A stretch of 64,000 nucleotides of DNA from MedAcidi-G1 sp002294285 (GTDB lineage: Bacteria > Actinomycetota > Acidimicrobiia > Acidimicrobiales > MedAcidi-G1): assembly GCA_963999645.1 (NCBI GenBank), contig CAXEUY010000010.1, positions 1-64,000 on the forward strand. Reading direction: 5' to 3'. The notes under the pieces were generated by a model that did not search any database, was not told where the DNA came from, and was given only the letters and a program-made list of their open reading frames with translations. Positions within the stretch are counted from its first letter, which is position 1, and each line of letters begins with the position of its first letter. Positions 42,885-51,745 of the stretch are shown piece after piece. The translations under genes were made by a program, and so were the position numbers.

Positions 42885-44975
42885 ATGAAAGCGGAAAACA
42901 GAGGAAAGTTAACTAGATCCCTTGCCTTGAGACATGTTTTCGCTCTTTCGACCGGAGCCATGCTTTCATCCGGATTGTTTCTTCTTCCAGGGTTGGCTGC
43001 AGCAAAAGCTGGCCCATCATCCATTTTGGCTTATCTTGTAGCTGGGCTTTTAGCTGTTCCAGCAATGCTAAGTGTTGCAGAATTATCATCCGCTCTACCA
43101 AAAGCTGGAGGAGCTTACTATTTCTTAGAAAGGGCATTAGGACCTTCTATAGGAACCATCGCAGGAATTGGAACTTGGCTTTCTCTAGTTCTGAAAGATG
43201 CCTTTGCTCTTGTAGGAATGAGCGCTTATTTGGTTCTGATTTTTGATTTAGACGGGAAAGCGGTGTCAATAGCATTAGTTGCTTTTTTCACTTTGATCAA
43301 CGTAATCGGATCAAAAGTAAGTGGTTCAATACAATTATTTTTAGTCGTTTTTGTACTCACTGTCATGGTTTGGTTTCTGAGTGAAGGGCTTTTCGAAACC
43401 CAAAAACAAGGCATCGAGAAATCAAATCTAGACCCATTTTTCACTCAGGGATTTTCTGGATTTGTTTCGGTAATAGGTTTAGTTTTCGTCTCCTATGGAG
43501 GCTTGACAAAAGTTGCAAGCGCTGCAGAAGAAGTTGACGACCCTTCATTGAAGATTCCCTTAGGAATGTCACTTTCGTTGTTTACTGCAACTGTTTTGTA
43601 CACCCTTGGTGCTTTAGTGGCAGTAGCACTTCTGCCACCTGACCTTTTGCATGAAGATCTGGCGCCCATACACTCTGCAGCTGAGTCAGTTCTTCCATCC
43701 GCGGGTGTAGCACTTGTGGTTTTAGCTGCATTAGCTGCATTTGCATCAGCCGTGAATGCTGGGATCTTGGCTGCTGCGAGATATCCAATGGCTATGGCTC
43801 GCGATGGCCTGCTCCCTGAAATAGCGGGAAGACTAAGTCGTTATGGAACCCCAGCGTTTGGTGTCATAGCCACAGGGGTTGCTATAGCTTTAGTTGTTTT
43901 ACTTCTTGACGCAGAATCAATTGCAAAACTTGCAAGTGCTTTTGTTTTGTTAACACTAGGTTTGTTGAATATTGCGGTCCTCGTATTGAGGGCTTCACAT
44001 ATTCGATCCTATGCACCAGCATTCAAGGCGCCTTTCTATCCATTAACACAGTTTGCCGGAATAGCCATTTCTATATTTTTGATTTCTCAGCTAGGGTTGA
44101 CAGCTTTTCTTTTTGTGCTTCTTGTTTTTATTACAGGTTGGACATGGCACCGTCTCTATGCAACTGGAAAGAGTAAAAGAGCAGGTGCTATTAGACAGGT
44201 TTTTGAAAGATGGGGAGCGGATGCTGATCCCGAACTGGATCGGGAAATGAGCGCTGCAATGGCCGGTCACGGTTTAAGAACTGGTGATGATTATCCCGGA
44301 TTGATTGCTCGAGCGGGAGTGTTGAGTGTTCCAGCGGGAACAACGATTACAGAAGCAGCTGATAGAGCTGCCATAGTTCTTTCTGATCTAATTGGATTGA
44401 CAGGGGAGAAAGTAACAGAACAGTTTTTGGAAACCGGTTCTTTGTGGATCCAACCCTCTGAACAACACCCCACTGCAACTCCAGTTGCATTATTTGATGC
44501 CATTGATGAAGACCAGCTTGTCATAGTAAGAGCATCAGAGGGTATCCGTATTCCTGCATCATGGGGAGGTTCAGGCGAATGGGTTAATGCATTGTTTTTT
44601 CTTGCTGGAACTACTGGCAACCCAGGTCGTTCTTTAAGAGTGGCAGGAGAACTAGCCAGTCATCTTCATACGGGTGCGAAACTTATAGGCCTATCTCAGA
44701 CCGAGGCAGAAGTAAAATCAGCTCTTTTGCCCGAAATGACATTTCGTCAGTACACACTTCTTCCCGAAGGAAAAGATTCAGCAATTATCGGTTCTAAGAT
44801 TACAGACCTTAATCTCGTAGATGATGTTGAAGTAGTTTCCCTGCACAGGGAAGGCATCCTTATCGATTTTGACATTGAGACAATATTAGAAGCTGATGAT
44901 CAAGTAACCCTTTTAGGGCCTTCCGATAAAATGCCCTCATTAGGTGAACCTTTGCCAGTTAAAGAGCAAATCTAG
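42885..44975 (+). CDS. APC-family amino-acid permease fused to EIIA-like and TrkA-C-like domains
   Basis: A 696-residue fusion. Residues about 15-430 are a 12-helix APC permease (LSTGAMLSSGLFLLPG, PKAGGAYYFLER). About 450-610 resemble a PTS EIIA (nitrogen-type) domain, with a His in EQHPTATP at the phosphorylation-loop region. About 615-690 look like a TrkA-C/RCK-C ligand-binding domain (IIGSKITDLNL to ILEADDQVTLLGP). The C-terminal pair would gate transport in response to a small ligand or phosphorylation, an inference. Substrate unknown. It starts 25 bp after the hydrolase. Confidence 0.8.
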   Translation: MKAENRGKLTRSLALRHVFALSTGAMLSSGLFLLPGLAAAKAGPSSILAYLVAGLLAVPAMLSVAELSSALPKAGGAYYFLERALGPSIGTIAGIGTWLSLVLKDAFALVGMSAYLVLIFDLDGKAVSIALVAFFTLINVIGSKVSGSIQLFLVVFVLTVMVWFLSEGLFETQKQGIEKSNLDPFFTQGFSGFVSVIGLVFVSYGGLTKVASAAEEVDDPSLKIPLGMSLSLFTATVLYTLGALVAVALLPPDLLHEDLAPIHSAAESVLPSAGVALVVLAALAAFASAVNAGILAAARYPMAMARDGLLPEIAGRLSRYGTPAFGVIATGVAIALVVLLLDAESIAKLASAFVLLTLGLLNIAVLVLRASHIRSYAPAFKAPFYPLTQFAGIAISIFLISQLGLTAFLFVLLVFITGWTWHRLYATGKSKRAGAIRQVFERWGADADPELDREMSAAMAGHGLRTGDDYPGLIARAGVLSVPAGTTITEAADRAAIVLSDLIGLTGEKVTEQFLETGSLWIQPSEQHPTATPVALFDAIDEDQLVIVRASEGIRIPASWGGSGEWVNALFFLAGTTGNPGRSLRVAGELASHLHTGAKLIGLSQTEAEVKSALLPEMTFRQYTLLPEGKDSAIIGSKITDLNLVDDVEVVSLHREGILIDFDIETILEADDQVTLLGPSDKMPSLGEPLPVKEQI

Positions 44976-44999
44976 TGAATCTGGAAGAAGTTTAAATTT

Positions 45000-46217
45000 A
45001 TGTTTTCGGTTGATGTACGTTCTCGCCTTGATAGCGATGTAAAACAAATTGAGTTAGAAGCCTGGATCGAAAATCAGCTACCTCTTTTGCTTGAACAAAA
45101 CTCTGCGATCGCTTTTGAAGGAGCAGAACTTCTTGGTTGCAGACCATTAGGTATCCGAGTTTCAGAAAAAAGTTTTACGCTCATTCCTTCCAACGGACAC
45201 ATAAAAATGAATAAGGGTCTGGACAATGCAGCAGTAGTTGTTGATATGGATGAGATCTCTTTTTCTGATTTAGTGCAAGATATTCAGACTCCCCAATCTC
45301 TAGCCACAGCTAAAGTTATTGACTTACCTTTAAGGGATCATTTTAGGTTTTTAAAATGGTGGCCTGTCATCAGAGCAATTATTGACGGCAGACCTGTTCA
45401 TAAGCCAGGAGATATCGACTTTGTAGAGCAAGATGGAAGTCCTCTAGACCTCAATAGATCCTTCACACTGGAAGATTCCAACAAAGACATTTCTTGGTTT
45501 TTATCACAAACTGGGTTCTTGCACCTTGAAGGATGGTGGAGCCAGGATTTAATGCATGAAATTTATACAGATATTGACAACAGCATAAAAAAATACCAAA
45601 GAGGTGATGGTAGATCATGGTGGGCGAAGACAAAAGATGGAAAAGATCATTGTGTTCGTCTTCAGTATTTCCAAGAGCATTCAGAAACTGTCAAGAAACT
45701 GCTGAATGATGGAAAACACAAAAGGATTGCATCGTTACCAGGAGATGGTCATACTCTCGAGTGGAATGGGAGTAATCAGCAGAATGTAATTGAAGCTTTG
45801 GTTAAACCTATTGGAATCGTGGAAGGTATTTCTGATCTTCCTTGGCATAAGGATTGCAGTCTCGGAAGACATTCATACGATTGTTCTTCAATTACAGTTG
45901 GCATATCAGTAACAGGAGCTGATGATAAATCAGGTCAATTAGCTGTGGTTGCTGGATCGCATCGTGCCAATTTACAACCGAATTTTATCCACCCGTATCT
46001 AGATTTACCTGTGGTTGCCTTACCCACAAAAACAGGTGATGTAACAGTTCATTTGTCATGCACACTCCATATGAGTCATCCTCCTATAGAAAGAGAAAGA
46101 CGTGTTATGTATACAAGTTTTTCTCTACCAAACAAGAGTGAAAAAGTTGGTGTAGATCGGATTTCAAAAGTTCGTGAAGAGGCCTATATGAAAGTCAGTC
46201 AAGCACCAGCAAAATAG
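45000..46217 (+). CDS. PhyH-type Fe(II)/2-oxoglutarate dioxygenase with SCP2-like N-domain
   Basis: A 405-residue protein. The C-terminal part (about 165-390) is a phytanoyl-CoA dioxygenase-like double-stranded beta-helix with iron ligands H283-x-D285 (WHKDCS) and a distal His in CTLHMSH (H357 or H360), and 2-oxoglutarate-binding R368. Residues about 25-135 resemble an SCP2 sterol/lipid carrier domain (SFSDLVQDIQTPQSLATAK, then a KWWPVIRAIIDG helix). The combination suggests hydroxylation of a hydrophobic or acyl-type molecule. The stop is 1 bp from that of the convergent FAD oxidase. Confidence 0.78.
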   Translation: MFSVDVRSRLDSDVKQIELEAWIENQLPLLLEQNSAIAFEGAELLGCRPLGIRVSEKSFTLIPSNGHIKMNKGLDNAAVVVDMDEISFSDLVQDIQTPQSLATAKVIDLPLRDHFRFLKWWPVIRAIIDGRPVHKPGDIDFVEQDGSPLDLNRSFTLEDSNKDISWFLSQTGFLHLEGWWSQDLMHEIYTDIDNSIKKYQRGDGRSWWAKTKDGKDHCVRLQYFQEHSETVKKLLNDGKHKRIASLPGDGHTLEWNGSNQQNVIEALVKPIGIVEGISDLPWHKDCSLGRHSYDCSSITVGISVTGADDKSGQLAVVAGSHRANLQPNFIHPYLDLPVVALPTKTGDVTVHLSCTLHMSHPPIERERRVMYTSFSLPNKSEKVGVDRISKVREEAYMKVSQAPAK

Positions 46218-46218
46218 G

Positions 46219-47613
46219 TCAATCTCCCCTCAATAAGTGAGCGATCAACATTGCACTCTTACTTGTTTTATTACTTCTTGTTTCCGAAAGGTCAGCTGAA
46301 CCCATTAGACGACGACTTGTGCGGACCCCTAACCAACGTAAGGGTTCCGGTTCCCAACGTCTTGATACAGCTCCCACCCAGGGGAGGGTGACTCTATCAG
46401 TATCGTGTTCAAGAATTAATTCTGACATCGTCCTACCTGCAAGATTTGCTGCAGCGACTCCTTCGCCTACATATCCGCCAAGCACTCCTAAGCCAGTACG
46501 AGAATCAAAATGCAAACCAGGAAGCCAGTTTCTTGGAATTGCGAGCACACCACCCCAGTGGTGTGTGATTTTTGAGTCTCTAAGAATGGGAAGTAAATCA
46601 ATCAAAGTTTTATGAATAGATTCCTGTGATTTGTCATTTACTTCAATGTTTTCCTTAATTTTTGAACCATACAAATATGGTGGTGTTCCTTGGGCGCCAA
46701 AAGCAATGCGGTTATCTTCAGTTAGTTGACCATAAATAACTATGTATCTTTCGTCGGCAAATGTAGGTCTATTAGCTAATCCGATTTCAGCAATTAATTT
46801 CTCGTTGAGAGGTTCCGTGGCGATCATTCTCGAATAAACAGGTAGAAGATCGAGTTTGTGCCCTTTCAAATTTCTGGTGTACGCCTCTGTTGCTTGAACG
46901 ATTACCTCCGCTTTCACCAATCCCCGATCTGTAAGTACTTTGTTTTGATCAATTTTTATGGCTCTAGTCGATTCGACAATTTCACCTCCCAGATTTTCGA
47001 CTGTTTTTGCTAGTCCCCTGACTAAACGCGCAGGATCAATTGTCGCAGAAGGAGCAAAGAAAATTCCGCTTACTACTTTCGAGGCATTTAGTTGAGTGAT
47101 TGTCTCCTCACGATTTAGAAGGCGTATTACATCCTCTCCGTAACCATTAATACGTGCAGATTTAATTTGGTCGATCTGTCTTTTTGCTTGTGGCTGGTTT
47201 CGAGCCACTTTTATAAATCCACTTTTAATAAATCCGCAATTAATGTTCTCTTTGGCCACGACTCTGCCAACTTCATCTACAGCATCGAACATTTCTGCTT
47301 CGAGTCTCTTTGCCTCGCTAATTGATGATTTTTTGGCATACTTCTCAGCTGAACCCGCTAAAGCACCTTCGCACCATCCTCCATTACGGCCCGATGCACC
47401 AAATCCGCAATATTCACTTTCGATGACAAGAACTTTTATATCTGGTTTGTAATTCAGTAAATAATAGGCAGTCCAGAGACCACTAAAACCACCGCCGACA
47501 ATTGCAACATCTACTGAAATATCGCTTTCGAGCGAAGGTCGTCTATGAATAGGCTCATTGAGAGTGTCTAGCCAAAGAGACTGGGGCTGCTGTTGCGTAG
47601 ATGAAGAAAGCAT
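46219..47613 (-). CDS. FAD-dependent amine oxidoreductase (DAO family, PuuB-like)
   Basis: About 464 residues. The FAD-binding VAIVGGGFSGLWTAYYLL is followed by SGRNGGWCEGALAG, the SGRNGG pattern of gamma-glutamylputrescine oxidase (PuuB) and related DAO enzymes. ATG at 47613 is preferred. An in-frame TTG at 47625 would start right at the predicted transcription start and is less likely. It diverges from the aminotransferase-agmatinase-PotABCD run, so oxidation of an imported polyamine or its conjugate is the most economical role. Confidence 0.8.
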   Translation of the reverse strand: MLSSSTQQQPQSLWLDTLNEPIHRRPSLESDISVDVAIVGGGFSGLWTAYYLLNYKPDIKVLVIESEYCGFGASGRNGGWCEGALAGSAEKYAKKSSISEAKRLEAEMFDAVDEVGRVVAKENINCGFIKSGFIKVARNQPQAKRQIDQIKSARINGYGEDVIRLLNREETITQLNASKVVSGIFFAPSATIDPARLVRGLAKTVENLGGEIVESTRAIKIDQNKVLTDRGLVKAEVIVQATEAYTRNLKGHKLDLLPVYSRMIATEPLNEKLIAEIGLANRPTFADERYIVIYGQLTEDNRIAFGAQGTPPYLYGSKIKENIEVNDKSQESIHKTLIDLLPILRDSKITHHWGGVLAIPRNWLPGLHFDSRTGLGVLGGYVGEGVAAANLAGRTMSELILEHDTDRVTLPWVGAVSRRWEPEPLRWLGVRTSRRLMGSADLSETRSNKTSKSAMLIAHLLRGD

Positions 47614-47631
47614 TTCTATATGCAACTCTAG

Positions 47632-47637
47632 ATTATA
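47632..47637 (-). promoter_or_regulatory. Consensus -10 box (TATAAT) of the FAD oxidase gene
   Basis: A perfect TATAAT on the minus strand, 6 bp upstream of the in-frame TTG and 18 bp upstream of the ATG at 47613. The -35 region is poor. It implies a very short leader or none. Confidence 0.5.
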
Positions 47638-47726
47638 AAAAATAGCAAGTGATTCGCTTTAAAGCAGCTAGCGCAAAGACAGTTATATAGATAGCCTGAT
47701 GTTGGTACACAGAACTAGAGGAATAC

Positions 47727-48956
47727 ATGCTCCCCGCTTTATTACATGCCTTTTCTAAACCAACTTCAGAAAACTTTAAAACTTTAGTTCGTTCTGAAGG
47801 AGTAAGAGTATGGGATGAAAATGGCAAGGAATATATAGACGGACTTGGTGGACTATGGTACTGCCAAGTAGGTCATAGCAGACCAGAGTTGATTGATGCG
47901 ATTACAGAACAGTTAAAAAAACTTAGTTCGTATCACACATTTGCTCCTATGGGTAGTGATGTATCAGATGCAGCGGCAGAAAGAATTCGTTCCGTTTCAC
48001 CATTCCCAGATGGAAGGGTTTTTCTTTGTTGTTCAGGTTCTGAATCGGTGGATTCAGCGATCAAACTATTACGAAAGGTGCCTATTCTAAAAAAACAACC
48101 TGAGCGACAAATCATTCTTAGACGCGGTCGCGGTTATCACGGCGTAAATATTGGCGGTACTACTATGCAAGGCATTCCAGCAAACCGAGAAGGTTGGGGT
48201 GATCTTTTACCTAATGTAATTGAAATAGATCCGACCAATATTGAGGATGCAGCCTCAATATTTGTCGAACATGGCGACCGAATAGCTGGGGTTGTAACCG
48301 AACCAGTGCAAGGAGCGGGGGGTGTTTTTCCACCAGAGCCTGGCTATTTGGAAGGTTTAAGGCGCTTATGTGATGACCACCAAGCATTACTTGTATTTGA
48401 TGAAGTAATTACCGGTTTCGGTCGAACTGGCAATTGGTTTGCTTCCGACACCTATGAGGTCAAACCTGATCTCATAACTTTCGCAAAAGGAGTTACAAGC
48501 GGCTATCAGCCTCTAGGTGGAGTGATAATCAACAGGAAAGTGTGTGATGTTCTTGAATCAGATCCGGATTTCACATTTATGCATGGTTATACCTATAGCG
48601 GACATCCCGCAGCATCCGCTGCTGCCATAGCCAACATCAACATCATTGAAGATGAAGGTTTAGTCCAGAGATCAAAAGAAATTGGAGACAGAATCTTTAG
48701 GGGTCTCGAAGCCTTACGGGAAGATGGTGTTGTTAGTGAAGTGAGAGGAGTTGGAGCTATTTGGGCTGCGCAGGTAGCCAATGCTTCAACAGAACAAGGG
48801 CTAGAGATACGCGACAAAATGACAGAAATGGGGGTTATCTGTCGAGCAATTAATGGAGCGTTAGCATTTTGCCCTCCACTAGTCATTGAAGAAAACGACA
48901 TTGATCTAATAATTGATACTGCAGCAAAAGCAATTGAAGAAGTGATTGTTAAATGA
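47727..48956 (+). CDS. Class III aminotransferase, putrescine/omega-amino acid type (1)
   Basis: A 409-residue PLP enzyme. PLP anchors D225 (VFDEVITGFGRTG) and K254 (TFAKGVTSGY) are in place, as are GSE (104-106) and GYHG (136-139). It belongs to the omega-aminotransferase group that includes putrescine-pyruvate (SpuC) and taurine/beta-alanine enzymes. First gene of an eight-gene run ending with PotABCD. It overlaps the C45 gene by 4 bp. Putrescine is a good candidate amino donor given agmatinase and the polyamine porter. Confidence 0.85.
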   Translation: MLPALLHAFSKPTSENFKTLVRSEGVRVWDENGKEYIDGLGGLWYCQVGHSRPELIDAITEQLKKLSSYHTFAPMGSDVSDAAAERIRSVSPFPDGRVFLCCSGSESVDSAIKLLRKVPILKKQPERQIILRRGRGYHGVNIGGTTMQGIPANREGWGDLLPNVIEIDPTNIEDAASIFVEHGDRIAGVVTEPVQGAGGVFPPEPGYLEGLRRLCDDHQALLVFDEVITGFGRTGNWFASDTYEVKPDLITFAKGVTSGYQPLGGVIINRKVCDVLESDPDFTFMHGYTYSGHPAASAAAIANINIIEDEGLVQRSKEIGDRIFRGLEALREDGVVSEVRGVGAIWAAQVANASTEQGLEIRDKMTEMGVICRAINGALAFCPPLVIEENDIDLIIDTAAKAIEEVIVK

Positions 48957-50047
48957 CACGTCCACCAATCAGGACTCTTGAACTTTCCGGAACTCCTGAA
49001 GCTATAGGACATGGGCATGGAAAGGTTTTTGCTGATGAAATTCGTGCATATACCAAAGACAGAGTTCAAATAGTTGCCTCTGGGTTGTGGTCGGGTGGTT
49101 CAATTTCTGAAAATGAAGTGATTGAACTTGCGGAATCTATGCTGCCGGCCCATCAACAATTTGACGAAGATTTATATGCCGAGATGCTAGCGCTTGCAAA
49201 TGCTGCTGGGATCACACCGGCAGAAGCGGTAATTGTTGGAGGTTTTACAGATTTTGTTGATGTTGTGAGAGCGACGATAGGTGGAGAAACACCTGGAGAA
49301 CTGCAAGAAGATGACTGCACCGCAGTGCTAATTCCTAACTCTCGAGCTGATGGGTCGGGATTTCTGGCCCAGACCTGGGATATGCACGACTCAGCAACCG
49401 ACCACGTAATTCTGTTAAAAATTAAACCTGTTGATCAACCCGAGAGTTTAATTTTTACCACGACTGGTTGTATCGGCCAGTTAGGAATGAATGAACAAGG
49501 TGTTGCAATAGGGATTAACAATCTCACTTGTCTAGATGGAAAACCCGGTGTTGTTTGGACTTCAGTAGTGAGAGGCATGTTGAAAGCAGAAAAATCAGCC
49601 GAAGCCCTGGAAGTGCTTCTTAATGCTGAACTCGCAGGTGCCCATAACTATCTGATTCTTGATGCTCTAGGAGATGGTTACAACATCGAAGCCATGCCAT
49701 CTGTTCGTCCTGTAGAGGTACTTACTTCTGGGGCAATAGTTCATACCAACCACACAATCGACTCCGAAGCTACAGCAGTTCAAGCCAACAGAGAAGATGT
49801 TCTCTTAAAAGATTCAGTACTACGTTTAGAAAAAGCCAAAGAGATCTTGCAAGAAGGAACGATTGATTCTGATCGCTTGATTTCACTCACTAGAGATGAA
49901 GAAGCAATTTGTCGTACAGCGACAGAGCCTTATCATATAGAATCCAGCGGAGCAGCAATTATGAGACCCGCCACTTTAGATTTTTGGGCTTGTTGGGGAA
50001 GGCCAGCTGAAAATGAATACCAACTTGTGGATTGGTTTCATGAATAG
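48953..50047 (+). CDS. C45-family Ntn acyltransferase/amidase
   Basis: A 364-residue member of the acyl-CoA:6-aminopenicillanate acyltransferase (peptidase C45) family. The nucleophile would be C122 in EDDCTAVLIPN, exposed by self-cleavage before it, with FLAQTWDM next, a normal family block. Known members make or break amide bonds between acyl groups and amines. Between an aminotransferase and agmatinase it may hydrolyse N-acylated polyamine or guanidino conjugates, an inference. Overlaps: 4 bp with the aminotransferase, 8 bp with the GNAT gene. Confidence 0.8.
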   Translation: MTRPPIRTLELSGTPEAIGHGHGKVFADEIRAYTKDRVQIVASGLWSGGSISENEVIELAESMLPAHQQFDEDLYAEMLALANAAGITPAEAVIVGGFTDFVDVVRATIGGETPGELQEDDCTAVLIPNSRADGSGFLAQTWDMHDSATDHVILLKIKPVDQPESLIFTTTGCIGQLGMNEQGVAIGINNLTCLDGKPGVVWTSVVRGMLKAEKSAEALEVLLNAELAGAHNYLILDALGDGYNIEAMPSVRPVEVLTSGAIVHTNHTIDSEATAVQANREDVLLKDSVLRLEKAKEILQEGTIDSDRLISLTRDEEAICRTATEPYHIESSGAAIMRPATLDFWACWGRPAENEYQLVDWFHE

Positions 50048-50702
50048 CGCTTCTTTTATCCTTACTGGTGAAGTTTCGGGGCTTAGATACATGAATCCAT
50101 CAATTGAGTGGGCTATAGACATGGAACAGTTAGAACTATCCTCATTTCCTACTTCAGACCCCGAAGACCTTTATAACGAGCGAGAACTGAAAGCTTTAGT
50201 TAAAGATTTTTCGGAAGGATGTTTTGTCGGCTTTGATGAAAAAAAGTTAGTAGCTATGGGGCTTGGTATTAGAGTTAATTTCGACCTCGACAACCCTCTT
50301 CATACGGTCCATGACATAGTTCCTGGTAACGGCACTTCCGGCCATCAAGAAGACGGAGATTGGTATTACGGAACCTCAATAGCGGTTAACAAGCAGTATA
50401 GAAAACGTGGCATAGGGAATGAACTATACAAACTAAGAAAAGGGGTTTGTCAACGTTTAAACCTTCGAGGAATTATTGCAGGAGGGGTGATGCCTGGATA
50501 CGCAAGCCATAAGAATGATTTAACTGCTGACGAATATTTAGACCGAGTTCGAAAAGGCGAACTTTACGATCCCACCCTCACATTTCAACGCGACAACGGT
50601 TTTAAACTAGTTTGTGCGCTTCCCAATTACATTGTTAACCCAGAGATCGACAACAATGCTGCATTGATAGTCTGGCAAAATCCAGACTATGAGGAGCTCT
50701 AA
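50040..50702 (+). CDS. GNAT-family N-acetyltransferase
   Basis: About 220 residues. The acetyl-CoA site is GTSIAVNKQYRKRGIGNELY (the Q/R-x-x-G-x-G/A motif as RKRGIG), with the preceding beta-4 strand. The C-terminal part continues into an unusual tail with an LTADEYLDRV helix and NPEIDNNAALIVW. ATG at 50040 overlaps the C45 stop by 8 bp (a longer in-frame reading from 50013 is less likely). It could acetylate polyamines, or be a relative of the spermidine acetyltransferases, but this is only inferred from context. Confidence 0.78.
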   Translation: MNSASFILTGEVSGLRYMNPSIEWAIDMEQLELSSFPTSDPEDLYNERELKALVKDFSEGCFVGFDEKKLVAMGLGIRVNFDLDNPLHTVHDIVPGNGTSGHQEDGDWYYGTSIAVNKQYRKRGIGNELYKLRKGVCQRLNLRGIIAGGVMPGYASHKNDLTADEYLDRVRKGELYDPTLTFQRDNGFKLVCALPNYIVNPEIDNNAALIVWQNPDYEEL

Positions 50703-50704
50703 GG

Positions 50705-51679
50705 ATGACGAAGCCTAATAATGGAGATCAAGCTTTTCGAAAAGAGTCTCTAACAGGTAAAGATCCAGAAATGACTTTTGGAGGGGCTCTTTCTTTTCTT
50801 CGAAGAAAATATACTCGCGACATTGATGCAGCTGACATTGTCGTATCAGGCATCCCCTTTGATATGGCAACTTCTAACCGTCCAGGTTCACGTTTTGGAC
50901 CCAGAGCTATTCGAGCAGCCTCAGTAGGACTTGCCGAACTTGATGCTTATCCATTTGGGTTCGACCCTTTTGATTTTGTAGCTGTGGCTGATTACGGAGA
51001 TTGTTACATCGATTATGGCTATCCACAAAACGCTCCAGACCTGATTGAACAACACGCTGACGAAATACTGAACACAAATTCGATGATGGTAACTATGGGC
51101 GGAGATCATTTCATTACGTATCCACTTTTAAAAGCTCATGCAAAAAAGTATGGACCTTTATCTCTGATACATTTTGATGCTCATTGTGATACATGGCCCG
51201 ATGATGGAAATCGTCTAGATCATGGATCAATGTTCCTTCGTGCCGTCAATGAAGAAATAGTCGATCCGTCCACTTCGGTCCAAATTGGTATTAGAACTCA
51301 CAATGATGACACTTTCGGTTTTACTGTTCTGGGAGCTCCATGGGTTCACAGGGAAGGAATCCCTGCTGTGATAGACGTGGTTAAAGAAACTGTTGGTAAA
51401 CAATCTGCTTATTTGACTTTTGATATTGATTGCTTGGATCCTGCATTTGCCCCAGGAACAGGGACACCAGTTGCAGGAGGTCTAACTTCATCTCAAGCAC
51501 TTGAAGCGATACGTTCGCTTGGAGATTTGGAGATTGTTGGAATGGATCTAGTTGAGGTAGCGCCTCAGTATGACGTTGGAGAAATAACAGCGATCGCAGG
51601 AGCTACGCTTCTTCATGATTTTATTTGCCTGCAGGCAATCCGTGCTGGCGCAACCCCTTTGCCTTTTGGAAAAATCTAA
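50705..51679 (+). CDS. speB: Agmatinase (ureohydrolase)
   Basis: A 324-residue binuclear manganese hydrolase. Ligands H135 (GGDH), D158, H160, D162 (DAHCD) and D240, D242 (DIDCLDP) are all present. The overall pattern (GVPFDMATS-type GIPFDMATSN, GIRTHNDDTFGFTVLGA, GMDLVEVAPQYD) follows E. coli SpeB closely. Agmatine gives putrescine and urea. A guanidinobutyrase activity cannot be excluded. It is 2 bp after the GNAT gene and 66 bp before potA. No urease genes are visible in the window. Confidence 0.88.
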   Translation: MTKPNNGDQAFRKESLTGKDPEMTFGGALSFLRRKYTRDIDAADIVVSGIPFDMATSNRPGSRFGPRAIRAASVGLAELDAYPFGFDPFDFVAVADYGDCYIDYGYPQNAPDLIEQHADEILNTNSMMVTMGGDHFITYPLLKAHAKKYGPLSLIHFDAHCDTWPDDGNRLDHGSMFLRAVNEEIVDPSTSVQIGIRTHNDDTFGFTVLGAPWVHREGIPAVIDVVKETVGKQSAYLTFDIDCLDPAFAPGTGTPVAGGLTSSQALEAIRSLGDLEIVGMDLVEVAPQYDVGEITAIAGATLLHDFICLQAIRAGATPLPFGKI

Positions 51680-51745
51680 TCATGTTTAAAACTTCTCATC
51701 AATCAGAAAGTCTTGATACAACTGTTTACGAAAAAGAGGAACTAT

